64,000 nt of DNA from contig NZ_CAMIHB010000015.1 of NCBI RefSeq assembly GCF_946221635.1, positions 1 through 64,000 on the forward strand. The letters run 5' to 3'. Made by a program: the position numbers and the translations under genes. The notes under the pieces are model-generated. The model saw only the letters and a list, made by a program, of their open reading frames with translations. It made no database searches and was not told the origin of the DNA. Of the stretch, positions 9,299 to 17,741 are shown in pieces (the stretch's first letter is position 1; the number at the start of each line of letters is the position of its first letter). The DNA is from an uncultured Rhodoferax sp. GTDB taxonomy: Bacteria > Pseudomonadota > Gammaproteobacteria > Burkholderiales > Burkholderiaceae_C.

Positions 9299-10201
9299 GT
9301 GCTTGACGCCCTGAAGAACGAAGTCAATTCCCTGTTGCCTGGCCGGTCCACCGAAGACGGTGCCACCCGCCGTACCGCCCTCAAGGCCGCGCTGGGCGTG
9401 GGCTACGCGGCCACGGCCATGCCCATCATGGCGCAGACTGCCATCAAGACACCCGACACCGGCCTTATCACCGGCACCCCCGTGTACGAGGTGGACAACT
9501 ACCCTGTGCCCTTCTTCTATGCAGCGCCCGCCGGCAAGAAGAACCTGCCCGTGGTGATCGTGGTGCAGGAAATCTTTGGCGTCCACGAATACATTGCCGA
9601 CACCTGCCGCCGCTTCGCCAAGGCCGGCTACCTCGCCATTGCGCCCGATCTCTACGCGCGCCAGGGCGATGCCAGCCGCTACACCGACATCGGCAAGCTC
9701 ATGGCCGAAGTGGTGTCCAAGGTACCCGATGCCCAGGTGATGGACGACCTGGATGGCGCCGTGCAGTGGGCCAAGGCCAATGGTGGCAACATCAACAAGC
9801 TCGCTGTCACCGGTTTCTGCTGGGGGGGGCGCATCACCTGGCTCTATGCTGCGCACAACAAGCAGGTGAAGGCGGGCGTGGCGTGGTATGGCCGTCTGGT
9901 GGGCGCCACCAATGCGCTGACGCCCAAGCAGCCCATCGAACTTGCCGCGTCGCTCAAGGCCCCGGTCCTGGGCCTGTACGGCGGGCAGGACGGCGGCATT
10001 CCGCTGACCACCGTCAATGAGATGAAGGATGCGCTCGCCGCTGCCAAGGGCAACCACGCAGCGCAGGCCTCCGAATTCGTGGTCTATCCGCAGGCCCCCC
10101 ATGCCTTCCACGCCGACTACCGCCCCAGCTACCGCAAGGACGCGGCGGAAGACGGCTTTGCGCGTGCCCTGGCTTGGTTCAAAGCGAAGGGCGTGGCTTG
10201 A
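9299..10201 (+). CDS. Dienelactone hydrolase family protein, exported
   Basis: An alpha/beta hydrolase of 300 residues with a GTG start 5-6 bases after AAGGAGA. The N-terminus has a twin-arginine-like motif (TRRTALKAALGVG) and ends AMPIMAQ, suggesting export. The catalytic triad of the family is visible: the cysteine nucleophile in GFCWGG (about residue 166), an aspartate in YGGQDGG, and a histidine in APHAFHADYR. The family cleaves cyclic lactones such as dienelactone, but many members act on other esters; no aromatic degradation genes lie beside it, so the substrate cannot be named. It overlaps the downstream ZIP transporter. Confidence 0.9.
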   Translation: MLDALKNEVNSLLPGRSTEDGATRRTALKAALGVGYAATAMPIMAQTAIKTPDTGLITGTPVYEVDNYPVPFFYAAPAGKKNLPVVIVVQEIFGVHEYIADTCRRFAKAGYLAIAPDLYARQGDASRYTDIGKLMAEVVSKVPDAQVMDDLDGAVQWAKANGGNINKLAVTGFCWGGRITWLYAAHNKQVKAGVAWYGRLVGATNALTPKQPIELAASLKAPVLGLYGGQDGGIPLTTVNEMKDALAAAKGNHAAQASEFVVYPQAPHAFHADYRPSYRKDAAEDGFARALAWFKAKGVA

Positions 10202-11037
10202 TTCTGGTTGCGATCCTGATCGGTACCCTGGCGGCCGGCATTGGAAGCGTCTGGTTGGCCGCTGCCCTGAGTTTTGGTGCGCTGGGACGCTACACCCAGC
10301 ACATGCTGAGCCTGGCGGCCGGGGCCTTGCTGGCCACGGCCTTCATGCACCTGTTGCCGGAGGCATTTGAAAGCCAGGCGGGGGCGCGGGAGTTGTTTCT
10401 CCTGCTCCTGCTGGGGCTGGTGTTTTTCTTCCTGCTCGACAAGGCGGAGCTTTGGCACCACGGCCATGAGCACCACCATGGGGGGAGTGAAGACAGCCAC
10501 GGCCATGCACACGCACACGCACACGACCATAGCCATGCAGGCCATCAGCACGACCATGTGCATACCTCCGCCGCAGGCAATCGCCTGTCCGGCGCCTGGG
10601 CGGTGCTGGCCGGGGACAGCGTGCACTGCTTTGGCGACGGGGTGCTGATTGCCTCGGCCTTCATGGCAGACATGCGCCTGGGCGCCATTGCCTCGTTGGC
10701 GGTGCTGGCGCACGAGGTCCCGCACCACATGGGCGACCTGGTGGTGCTGCGCGTCGGGACGGCCAGCCGACGTGCTGCGCTGACCAAGGTGTCGCTGGCG
10801 GGGGCGGTTACAGCCCTTGGCGGTTTGACCGGCTACTGGCTGGTGGAACAGCTGGAGGAATACCTTCCGTTCTTTCTGGTCGTGGCCTCCAGCAGCTTTG
10901 TCTACGTGGCGCTGGCGGACCTGATTCCCCAGCTGCAAAAGCGGCTCAGTGCGCGTGAAACCGCGTCACAGATTGCCTGGCTGGTAGCAGGCATCGCCCT
11001 GGTGACCCTGGTCAGCGGCTTGGCCCACGCGCATTGA
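10198..11037 (+). CDS. ZIP-family metal transporter
   Basis: Membrane transporter for divalent metals such as zinc, about 279 residues with eight hydrophobic segments. Between segments 3 and 4 is a very histidine-rich loop (alternating H with G, E, A and D over about 35 residues, encoded near 10456-10565). The metal-path motifs are present: HCFGDG in segment 4 and HEVPHHMGD in segment 5. I prefer the TTG at 10198, overlapping the TGA of the upstream gene as TTGA with GAAGGG before it; another TTG at 10174 is possible and would add eight residues. Likely co-translated with the hydrolase gene. Confidence 0.85.
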   Translation: MILVAILIGTLAAGIGSVWLAAALSFGALGRYTQHMLSLAAGALLATAFMHLLPEAFESQAGARELFLLLLLGLVFFFLLDKAELWHHGHEHHHGGSEDSHGHAHAHAHDHSHAGHQHDHVHTSAAGNRLSGAWAVLAGDSVHCFGDGVLIASAFMADMRLGAIASLAVLAHEVPHHMGDLVVLRVGTASRRAALTKVSLAGAVTALGGLTGYWLVEQLEEYLPFFLVVASSSFVYVALADLIPQLQKRLSARETASQIAWLVAGIALVTLVSGLAHAH

Positions 11038-11151
11038 TCCGGGAATGTGCGCTCCTCGATAGCGAGGTGGCGGCCCTGCAGGTCGAAGACGGCACCGTCC
11101 CCCTGCGCCTGTCGAGGCGTTGAAAACCCCGTTGCTCCCAGGGGTTTGTAC

Positions 11152-11185
11152 AGCTAGTTAAATCAAACGTTTGATTTAACTAGCT
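11152..11185. promoter_or_regulatory. Perfect 34 bp palindrome, likely operator of the TetR-type regulator
   Basis: The half-site AGCTAGTTAAATCAAAC is followed directly by its exact reverse complement, with no spacer and no mismatch. It ends 12 bases before the ATG of the CerR/TetR-type regulator. TetR proteins bind palindromes of this kind at their own promoters, so autorepression and control of the efflux operon are likely. TAGAAT at 11185-11190 could be a -10 box, but I see no good -35 at the right distance. Confidence 0.75.
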
Positions 11186-11197
11186 AGAATGCGCGGC

Positions 11198-11902
11198 ATG
11201 TCCGACGCCCTGAACCCGCCTTCCACCCTGCCTGCGGCGCCCAAGGCCCTGCGCAGCGATGGGCTGGAAGCGCGCACCCGCCTGCTGGATGCAGCGCTGG
11301 TGCTCTTTGCCGACAAGGGCTACGCCAAGACCTCCACCCGGGAGATTGCCCAGGCGGCCCAGGTCAACGTGGCCTCCATCAGCTACTACTTTGGTGACAA
11401 GGCCGGCCTGTACCGTGCCGTGTTCACCGATCCGCGCAGCAATCCGCATATCGAACCGAATGACATCAACCGGCTGGGCCAGCCCTTGGACGAAGCCTTG
11501 CGCGTACTGCTGCTGGGCTTCACCGCGCCGCTCAAGCAGGGCGTGCAGATGCAGAGCTGCATGAAGCTGCATTTCCGCGAGATGCTGGAGCCCACCGGCC
11601 TGTGGGAGGCCGAGATCGACGACAACATCCGCCCGGCCCACATGGCCATCGTCCAGGTCCTGTGCCGCCATCTCGGTGTTGTGCAGCCCGACGATGCGGT
11701 ACACCGGCTGGCGTTCTCGATCGTGGGGCTGGCCATGATGCTGCATGTGGGGACCGATGTGATCCAGGCCATCCGCCCCCAGCTCATCGCCGGCCCTGCT
11801 GCCATCGACACCTATACCGACCACCTGGTGGCCAGCGCCATGGCCATGGTGGAAGCCGAAGGCCGGCGCCGTACCGCTGCGGCCGGTCCATCCCCTGACT
11901 GA
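11198..11902 (+). CDS. TetR-family regulator with CerR-type C-terminal domain
   Basis: DNA-binding repressor of about 234 residues. The N-terminal helix-turn-helix lies near residues 25-70 (LDAALVLFADKGYAKTS, then IAQAAQVNVASISYYFGDK), a clear TetR signature. The C-terminal part resembles the CerR group of TetR regulators. An in-frame ATG nine bases earlier (11189) is possible; I prefer 11198 because the earlier codon overlaps the TAGAAT box. No Shine-Dalgarno sequence is visible, so the message may be leaderless. It is the first gene of the RND efflux operon and sits right behind the palindrome. Confidence 0.88.
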   Translation: MSDALNPPSTLPAAPKALRSDGLEARTRLLDAALVLFADKGYAKTSTREIAQAAQVNVASISYYFGDKAGLYRAVFTDPRSNPHIEPNDINRLGQPLDEALRVLLLGFTAPLKQGVQMQSCMKLHFREMLEPTGLWEAEIDDNIRPAHMAIVQVLCRHLGVVQPDDAVHRLAFSIVGLAMMLHVGTDVIQAIRPQLIAGPAAIDTYTDHLVASAMAMVEAEGRRRTAAAGPSPD

Positions 11903-11913
11903 TTTCCTTTTCC

Positions 11914-13341
11914 ATGTTGCTCAACCACACCATGCATTTGCCACACTCCCGCCGACTCTCCGGGCTGGCCACGTTGTCGGTCCTGTCCCTGGCGCTCACG
12001 GGCTGCGCCATCACCATGCCCGCCACCAAAGTGGAAGCACCGGTCACGCCGCAATGGCAGGCCCCCTTGCCACACCAGGGGACCGTCAGCAGCCTGACCC
12101 AGTGGTGGCAGCAGCAGGGCGACCCGCTGCTGGTGGCGCTGATTGAGGCCGCCCAGACCGTGAGCCCCTCCGTGGCGCAGGCCATGGCCCGTGTCGAATC
12201 GGCCCGCGCACAGCGCACCACCGCCGGCGCAGCCCTGCTGCCCAAGGTGGACGCCTCCATCGCCGCCAGCCGCGGTGTGAGCCAGCCCAATGTGCCCGTG
12301 GCCACCACGCAGACCGTGGGCCTGCAGGCCGCCTGGGAGCTGGACCTGGTGGGCGCCAACCGTGCGGTGAGCAAGGCCTCGGACGCGCAGCTGCAGGGCA
12401 CCCAGGCCCAGTGGCACGACGCGCGCGTGTCGGTGGCGGCCGAGGTGGCCAACACCTACTACAGCCTGTCCACCTGTCTGCAACTGCTGGAGGTGGCGCG
12501 CAAAGACTCCGCCTCGCGCCAGGAAACCGCGCGCCTGACCGACATCAGCACCAAGGCCGGCTTTGCCGCGCCCTCCGTCGCAGCGCTGGCCCGTGCCAGT
12601 GCTGCCGACGGCAGCAGCCGCGTGACGCAGCAGGCCGCGGCCTGCGAGATCGACACCAAGGCGCTGGTGGCCCTGACCGGCTTGCCTGAGGCAGATTTGA
12701 AGCAAAAACTGGCTGCAGCCCTTGCCAAACCTGCGCAAGCAGCTCCTTTTTCTGTAGCAACGGTGCCGGCCCAGACGCTGACGCAACGCCCCGATGTGTT
12801 TGCTGCCGAGCGCGATGTGGTGGTTGCCAGTGCCCAGGTGGGCAGCGCCAAGGCCCAGCGCTACCCACGCCTGACCCTGAGCGGCAACGTGGGCGCCATG
12901 CGCTACAGCAGCATGGGCACCGAAACCAATCTCGACACCTGGTCCTTCGGCCCGCTGGCGCTAACCTTGCCCATCTTCGACGGTGGCGTGCGCAAGGCCA
13001 ATGTGGTGGCGGCCGAAGCGGCCTACACCCAGGCCGTCGCCGTCTACCGCGCCAAGGTGCGCCAGGCGGTGCGCGAGGTCGAAGAGGCCTTGGTGAACCT
13101 GCAGAGCACCGACGCCCGCAAGCAGGACGCCGAAGTCTCCACCCAGGGCTATGCCGAGTCGCTGGCGGCCACGCAGTCGCGCTATGCGCAAGGTCTGGCC
13201 AGCCTCGTGGAGCTGGAAGACGCGCGCCGCACGGCGCTGGCCTCGCAGTCGGCCCAGCTCTCCCTGGCGCTGGAGCGCAACCGCGCCTGGGTGTCCCTGT
13301 ACCGCGCGCTGGGTGGTGGTTTCGAACCCAGCCAGGAATGA
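11914..13341 (+). CDS. Outer membrane factor of an RND efflux system (NodT-type lipoprotein)
   Basis: Outer membrane channel of 475 residues. The signal sequence ends in the lipobox LALTGC, so the cysteine at about residue 31 should be lipidated. The body shows the tandem helical pattern of the TolC/OprM family, with QRPDVFAAERD around residue 292 and a second half beginning near there (LTLSGNVGAMRY, then ALTLPIFDGGVRKANV). The central linker (KLAAALAKPAQAAPFSVATV) is encoded by a copy of the dispersed repeat. The gene lies 11 bases after the regulator and 44 before the adaptor gene, and completes a tripartite pump. Confidence 0.92.
   Translation: MLLNHTMHLPHSRRLSGLATLSVLSLALTGCAITMPATKVEAPVTPQWQAPLPHQGTVSSLTQWWQQQGDPLLVALIEAAQTVSPSVAQAMARVESARAQRTTAGAALLPKVDASIAASRGVSQPNVPVATTQTVGLQAAWELDLVGANRAVSKASDAQLQGTQAQWHDARVSVAAEVANTYYSLSTCLQLLEVARKDSASRQETARLTDISTKAGFAAPSVAALARASAADGSSRVTQQAAACEIDTKALVALTGLPEADLKQKLAAALAKPAQAAPFSVATVPAQTLTQRPDVFAAERDVVVASAQVGSAKAQRYPRLTLSGNVGAMRYSSMGTETNLDTWSFGPLALTLPIFDGGVRKANVVAAEAAYTQAVAVYRAKVRQAVREVEEALVNLQSTDARKQDAEVSTQGYAESLAATQSRYAQGLASLVELEDARRTALASQSAQLSLALERNRAWVSLYRALGGGFEPSQE
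12713..12759 (+). repeat. Dispersed ~45 bp repeat, copy B, inside the outer membrane factor gene
   Basis: CTGCAGCCCTTGCC, then CTGCGCAAGCAGCTCC and ending TGTAGCA match the repeat family. It is read in frame and encodes an alanine-rich linker between the two halves of the protein. Confidence 0.65.
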
Positions 13342-13385
13342 AGCGCCCCTGTTTGTCTGAATGATTTTTTAGCGAGATTTACACC

Positions 13386-14603
13386 ATGAACCGTCTTTTG
13401 AATCGCCTTCCTTTTCAGCCATTGACCCTGGGCCTGGTGGCCGCCGGCCTGTTGACGCTGGCAGGCCTGGGCCTGGTGGCGACCCGCAGCGAAGCGGCCG
13501 ATGCGCCCAAGCCCGCTGCCAGCGCGGCCGGCAAGCCCTCGCTCACCGTGTCCGTCGTCCAGGCCCAGAGCGGCATGCTGCCCATCAAGCTCGCGGCCAA
13601 TGGCAGCGTGGCCGCCTGGCAGGAAGCCAGCGTGGGTACGGAGGTGAACGGCCTGCGCGTGCAGGAGCTGCACGCCGCTGTGGGGGACCATGTGCAGCGC
13701 GGCCAGGTGCTGGCTACGTTTGCCGCAGAAAGCGTGCAAGCCGATGTGGCCCTCGCCCGCGCCGCGGTGGCAGAAGCCCAGGCCAATGCGGCCGAGGCCC
13801 TGGCCAACGCCGACCGCGCCCGCGCCGTGCAGGGCACCGGTGCCCTCAGCGCGCAGCAGATCAACCAGTACCTCACGCAGGAACAGACCGCCAAGGCCCG
13901 CGTGGAGTCGGCCAAGGCCCAGCTCGATTCGCAGCTGCTGCGCCTCAAGCACACCCAGCTGCTGGCCCCCGACAGCGGCACCATCTCAGCGCGCAGTGCA
14001 TCGGTGGGTTCCGTCGTGGGCGCGGGCACCGAGATGTTCAAGCTGATCCGCCAGAGTCGCCTGGAGTGGCGTGGCGAGGTCACGGCCACCGAGCTGGGCC
14101 GTATTGCCGTGGGGACCAATGTGGTGGTCACATCGCCGACCGGCGCGCAGCAGAAGGGCCGCGTGCGCATGCTCGCGCCCACGGTGGACGCTGCCACGCG
14201 CAATGGCCTGGTCTATGTGGACCTGAGCGGTGCGGCCGTGGGCGGCAAGTCCGTGGCCGGTGCCTTCAAGCCGGGCATGTACGCCCGCGGTGAGTTCGAG
14301 CTGGGCAGTTCGGGTGCGTTGACCGTACCGCAGACCGCCGTGGTGGTGCGCGATGGCTTCAGCTATGTGTACCGGGTGGGCGCAGACAACCGCATCACCC
14401 AGCTCAAGGTGCAGACCGGCCGTGTGGTGGGCGAGCAGATCGAGGTGCAGAGCGGCGTGAAGCCCGAGGACAAGTTGGTCGCTGTGGGCGGCAGCTTCCT
14501 GAGCGATGGAGATCTCGTCAAGGTGGTGGACGCGCCCAAGGCAGATTCCAAGAAAAAAACCGCTGAAGCCTCTGCCAAATCTGCGCAAGAAGCTACGAAA
14601 TAA
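13386..14603 (+). CDS. RND efflux periplasmic adaptor subunit
   Basis: Membrane fusion protein of 405 residues. An N-terminal hydrophobic segment (about 11-30) anchors or exports it. A lipoyl/barrel-sandwich half begins near residue 60 (VAAWQEASVGTEVNGLRV), an alpha-hairpin rich in Ala, Gln and Glu covers about 115-180, the second lipoyl half follows (LLAPDSGTISARSASVG), then a beta-barrel domain. The C-terminal tail is Lys/Ala-rich and is encoded by a partial copy of the dispersed repeat. Second gene of the pump after the outer membrane factor; 12 bases before the permease gene. Substrate not inferable. Confidence 0.93.
   Translation: MNRLLNRLPFQPLTLGLVAAGLLTLAGLGLVATRSEAADAPKPAASAAGKPSLTVSVVQAQSGMLPIKLAANGSVAAWQEASVGTEVNGLRVQELHAAVGDHVQRGQVLATFAAESVQADVALARAAVAEAQANAAEALANADRARAVQGTGALSAQQINQYLTQEQTAKARVESAKAQLDSQLLRLKHTQLLAPDSGTISARSASVGSVVGAGTEMFKLIRQSRLEWRGEVTATELGRIAVGTNVVVTSPTGAQQKGRVRMLAPTVDAATRNGLVYVDLSGAAVGGKSVAGAFKPGMYARGEFELGSSGALTVPQTAVVVRDGFSYVYRVGADNRITQLKVQTGRVVGEQIEVQSGVKPEDKLVAVGGSFLSDGDLVKVVDAPKADSKKKTAEASAKSAQEATK
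14562..14603 (+). repeat. Dispersed repeat, copy C (partial), at the end of the adaptor gene
   Basis: GCTGAAGCCTCTGCC followed by TCTGCGCAAGAAGCTACGAAA matches the first two thirds of the repeat family; the 3' ATAGC arm is missing, and the reading frame stops in it. Weaker match than the other copies. Confidence 0.45.
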
Positions 14604-14615
14604 GGAGCAAGCCAG

Positions 14616-17600
14616 ATGAACTTTTCTGCTTGGTCGATCAAGAACCCGATACCGGCGGTCATGCTGTTTGTGCTGCTGACGCTGGCAGGGTTGATGTCCT
14701 TCAACGCCATGAAGGTGCAGCAGTTCCCGGACCTGGAGCTGCCCACCGTCTCGGTGTCTGCCAGCCTGCCCGGTGCCGCACCGGCGCAGCTGGAAACCGA
14801 AGTGGCGCGCAAACTGGAAAACGCGATTGCGCCGCTGCAGGGCCTGAAGAACATCTACACCCGCGTGTACGACGGCAACGTGTCGGTGACCGCCGAATTC
14901 CGCCTGGAGAAGCCCACGCAGGAAGCCGTGGACGATGTGCGCAGCGCCGTGCAAAGCGTGCGCAGCGACCTGCCCAGCGATGTGCGCGACCCCATCGTCA
15001 GCAAGATGAACCTCTCGGGGGCGCCCATCCTGGCGTTCACCATCCGCTCCAGCAATATGGACGACGAGGCCCTGAGCTGGTTTGTGGACAACACCATCTC
15101 GCGTGCGCTCTTGGGCGTGCGCGGCGTGGGCTCGGTGGCCCGCGTGGGCGGTGTGACGCGTGAGGTGCAGGTGGCGCTGGACCCGCTCAAGCTGCAGGCC
15201 TTGGGCGCCACGGCGGCAGACGTGTCGCGCCAGCTCAAGCAGGTGCAGACCGAAAGCGCGGGCGGCCGGGCCGACCTGGGCGGTTCCGAGCAACCCATGC
15301 GCACCCTGGCCACTGTGGCCACGGTGGAGGAGCTGTCGCAGCTGGAGCTGAGCCTGTCCAGTGGCAAGCGGGTGCGTTTGGACGAGGTGGCCAGCGTGAA
15401 GGACACGGTGGCCGAGCAGCGCAGCATGGCCTTGCTCAATGGCAAGCCCGTGGTGGGTTTCGAGATCACCCGCAGCAAGGGCGCCAGCGAAGTGGAAGTG
15501 GGCGCCGCTGTGCACAAGGCGCTGGATGAGCTCAAGGCCCAGCACCCCGACCTGGAACTGACCCAGGCCTTTGACTTCGTGACGCCGGTGCAGGAGGAGT
15601 TCGATGCCTCCATGACCATGCTGTACGAAGGCGCACTCCTGGCCGTGATCGTGGTGTGGTTCTTCCTGCGCAGTTGGCGTGCCACGCTGGTGTCCGCCGT
15701 GGCGCTGCCGCTGTCGGCCATCCCGGCCTTCATCGGCATGAACTACATGGGCTTCACCACCAACATCGTGACGCTGCTGGCGCTCTCGCTGGTCATCGGG
15801 ATTCTGGTGGACGACGCCATCGTGGAAGTGGAAAACATCGAGCGCCACCTGCGCATGGGCAAGACGCCCTACCAGGCCGCCATGGAAGCGGCCGATGAAA
15901 TCGGCCTGGCCGTGATTGCCACCACCTTTGCGCTGATTGCCGTGTTCCTGCCCACCGCCTTCATGAGCGGCGTGGTGGGTAAGTTCTTCAAGCAGTTCGG
16001 CTGGACCGCCGTGTTCGCGGTGTTCGCCTCGCTGGTCGTGGCGCGGATGCTCACGCCCATGATGGCCGCCTACATGATGAAGCCGTCCACCCATGTGCAT
16101 GAGGAACCGAGTTGGATGCCGCTCTACCTGCGCATCACGCGCTGGACGCTGAGCCACCGCTGGACCACCATGGCCATTGCCGTGGCCTGCTTTGTGGGCT
16201 CCATCATGCTGGTGCCCCTGATTCCCAGCGGCTTCATCCCGCCGGACGACAACTCGCAGACCCAGGTCTATGTGGAGCTGCCCCCCGGCAGCACGCTGAG
16301 CCAGACCTACGGCGCGGCCGAGCAGGCGCGCGCGCTGATCAGCAAGGTTCCGCATGTGAAGAGTGTCTACACCACCATCGGCGGCGGTGCGGTGGGCTCC
16401 GACCCCTTCCAGGGGGGTGCCACGGCCGAGGTGCGCAAGGCCACGCTCACGGTGTTGCTGGACGAGCGCGGTGCGCGCCCGGTCAAGCAGGCCATCGAAA
16501 ACGATATGCGCAATGCGCTGGTGGAGCTGCCGGGTGCCCGCTTCAAGGTGGGCCTGGGCGGTTCTGGCGAAAAGTACCAGCTCGCCCTCAAGGGTGAAGA
16601 CCCCGTGGCCTTGGCCCAGGCCGCTGCAGCCGTGGAGCGCGACCTGCGCAAGATTCCTGGCCTGGGCAATATCTCGTCCAGCGCCAGCCTGACGCGTGCC
16701 GAGATCGCCATCCGCCCCGACTTCTCCAAGGCCGCCGACATGGGTGTGACCAGCAACGCGATTGCCGAGACCCTGCGCATCGCCACCGTGGGTGACTATG
16801 AGTCGGCCCTGTCCAAGCTCAACCTGAGCCAGCGCCAGGTGCCCATCGTGGTCAAGCTCGACACCGATGCGCGCCAGGACCTGGAGCTGCTGGGCCGCCT
16901 CATGGTGCCCGGCGTCAAAGGCCCGGTCATGCTGAGCCAGGTGGCCGCGCTGGAAATGTCGGGTGGTCCCGCCGTCATCAGCCGCCTCAACCGCGTGCGC
17001 AACGTGAACTTTGATGTGGAACTCTCCGGCGTGCCGCTGGGCCTGGTGACCGAGGCCGTGGCCAAGATGCCCAGCATCACGAACCTGCCCGCTGGCGTGC
17101 AGCAGCTGGAAGTGGGCGATGCCGAAGTCCAGGCCGAAATGGCCACGGGCTTTGCTGTGGCCCTGCTGACCGGCTTCTTCTGCATCTATGTGGTGCTGGT
17201 GCTGCTGTTCAAGGACTTCTTCCTGCCCGCATCCATCGTGCCATCGGTGTTCCTGTCCTTCGGCGGGGCCTTTATCGCCCTGCTGGTGACCGGCAAGATG
17301 CTGTCCATGCCGTCCATCATTGGCTTGGTGATGCTGATGGGCGTGTCCACCAAGAACTCCATCCTGCTGGTGGAATACGCCATCATGGCGCAGCGTGAGC
17401 ATGGGCTGAGCCGCTTTGACGCGCTGATCGACGCCTGCCACAAGCGTGCGCGTCCCATCATCATGACGACCATCGCCATGGTGGCCGGCATGCTGCCGCT
17501 GGTGATTGGCCTGGGCCATGCCGACAACAGCTTCCGCGCGCCCATGGCTGCGGCGGTGATCGGGGGGCTCATCACCTCCACCGTGCTGAGCCTGTTGGTG

Positions 17601-17717
17601 ACGCCCAGCTTCTTCACCATCGTGGACGATATCGAGCATTTCTGGGGCCGCATCAAGGCCAAGGTGCTGCGCCGTCCTGCAGCGGCGCATCCCGCAGTCG
17701 CAACCGACGCGCATTGA
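14616..17717 (+). CDS. RND efflux permease subunit
   Basis: Inner membrane proton-driven exporter, 1033 residues, the usual length for the AcrB family. It starts with the typical helix-1 region (WSIKNPIPAVMLFVLLTLAG) and the porter-domain segment FPDLELPTVSVSASLPGAAP. Twelve hydrophobic segments are arranged in two halves. The proton-relay aspartate pair of helix 4 is intact in GILVDDAIVEVENIERHL, and GLVMLMGVSTKNSILLVEYA marks the second half. It follows its adaptor by 12 bases with AAGGAGC ahead of the ATG. It is more like the HAE drug-efflux branch than heavy-metal pumps by these motifs, but the substrate is unknown. Confidence 0.94.
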   Translation: MNFSAWSIKNPIPAVMLFVLLTLAGLMSFNAMKVQQFPDLELPTVSVSASLPGAAPAQLETEVARKLENAIAPLQGLKNIYTRVYDGNVSVTAEFRLEKPTQEAVDDVRSAVQSVRSDLPSDVRDPIVSKMNLSGAPILAFTIRSSNMDDEALSWFVDNTISRALLGVRGVGSVARVGGVTREVQVALDPLKLQALGATAADVSRQLKQVQTESAGGRADLGGSEQPMRTLATVATVEELSQLELSLSSGKRVRLDEVASVKDTVAEQRSMALLNGKPVVGFEITRSKGASEVEVGAAVHKALDELKAQHPDLELTQAFDFVTPVQEEFDASMTMLYEGALLAVIVVWFFLRSWRATLVSAVALPLSAIPAFIGMNYMGFTTNIVTLLALSLVIGILVDDAIVEVENIERHLRMGKTPYQAAMEAADEIGLAVIATTFALIAVFLPTAFMSGVVGKFFKQFGWTAVFAVFASLVVARMLTPMMAAYMMKPSTHVHEEPSWMPLYLRITRWTLSHRWTTMAIAVACFVGSIMLVPLIPSGFIPPDDNSQTQVYVELPPGSTLSQTYGAAEQARALISKVPHVKSVYTTIGGGAVGSDPFQGGATAEVRKATLTVLLDERGARPVKQAIENDMRNALVELPGARFKVGLGGSGEKYQLALKGEDPVALAQAAAAVERDLRKIPGLGNISSSASLTRAEIAIRPDFSKAADMGVTSNAIAETLRIATVGDYESALSKLNLSQRQVPIVVKLDTDARQDLELLGRLMVPGVKGPVMLSQVAALEMSGGPAVISRLNRVRNVNFDVELSGVPLGLVTEAVAKMPSITNLPAGVQQLEVGDAEVQAEMATGFAVALLTGFFCIYVVLVLLFKDFFLPASIVPSVFLSFGGAFIALLVTGKMLSMPSIIGLVMLMGVSTKNSILLVEYAIMAQREHGLSRFDALIDACHKRARPIIMTTIAMVAGMLPLVIGLGHADNSFRAPMAAAVIGGLITSTVLSLLVTPSFFTIVDDIEHFWGRIKAKVLRRPAAAHPAVATDAH

Positions 17718-17741
17718 GCCGCGGTGTGGTGAGGGCTGGCC

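Noticed and set aside
10456..10565. Repetitive CAC/CAT-rich stretch as a repeat array
   Set aside because: It is the coding sequence for the histidine-rich loop of the ZIP transporter, a normal feature of the family.
11124..11147. AAACCCC / GGGGTTT hairpin as terminator of the ZIP transporter gene
   Set aside because: Only three Ts follow before the pattern breaks, and it merges into the regulator's operator region; not convincing.
13986..17714. A very long open frame on the minus strand opposite the RND permease (1242 codons)
   Set aside because: It mirrors the permease codons, is rich in His, Gln and Arg with no domain, and has no ribosome binding site. High GC makes such antisense frames common here; the same holds for the frames opposite polA, gyrA, dxs, aroA-cmk, glnA and the TRAP genes.
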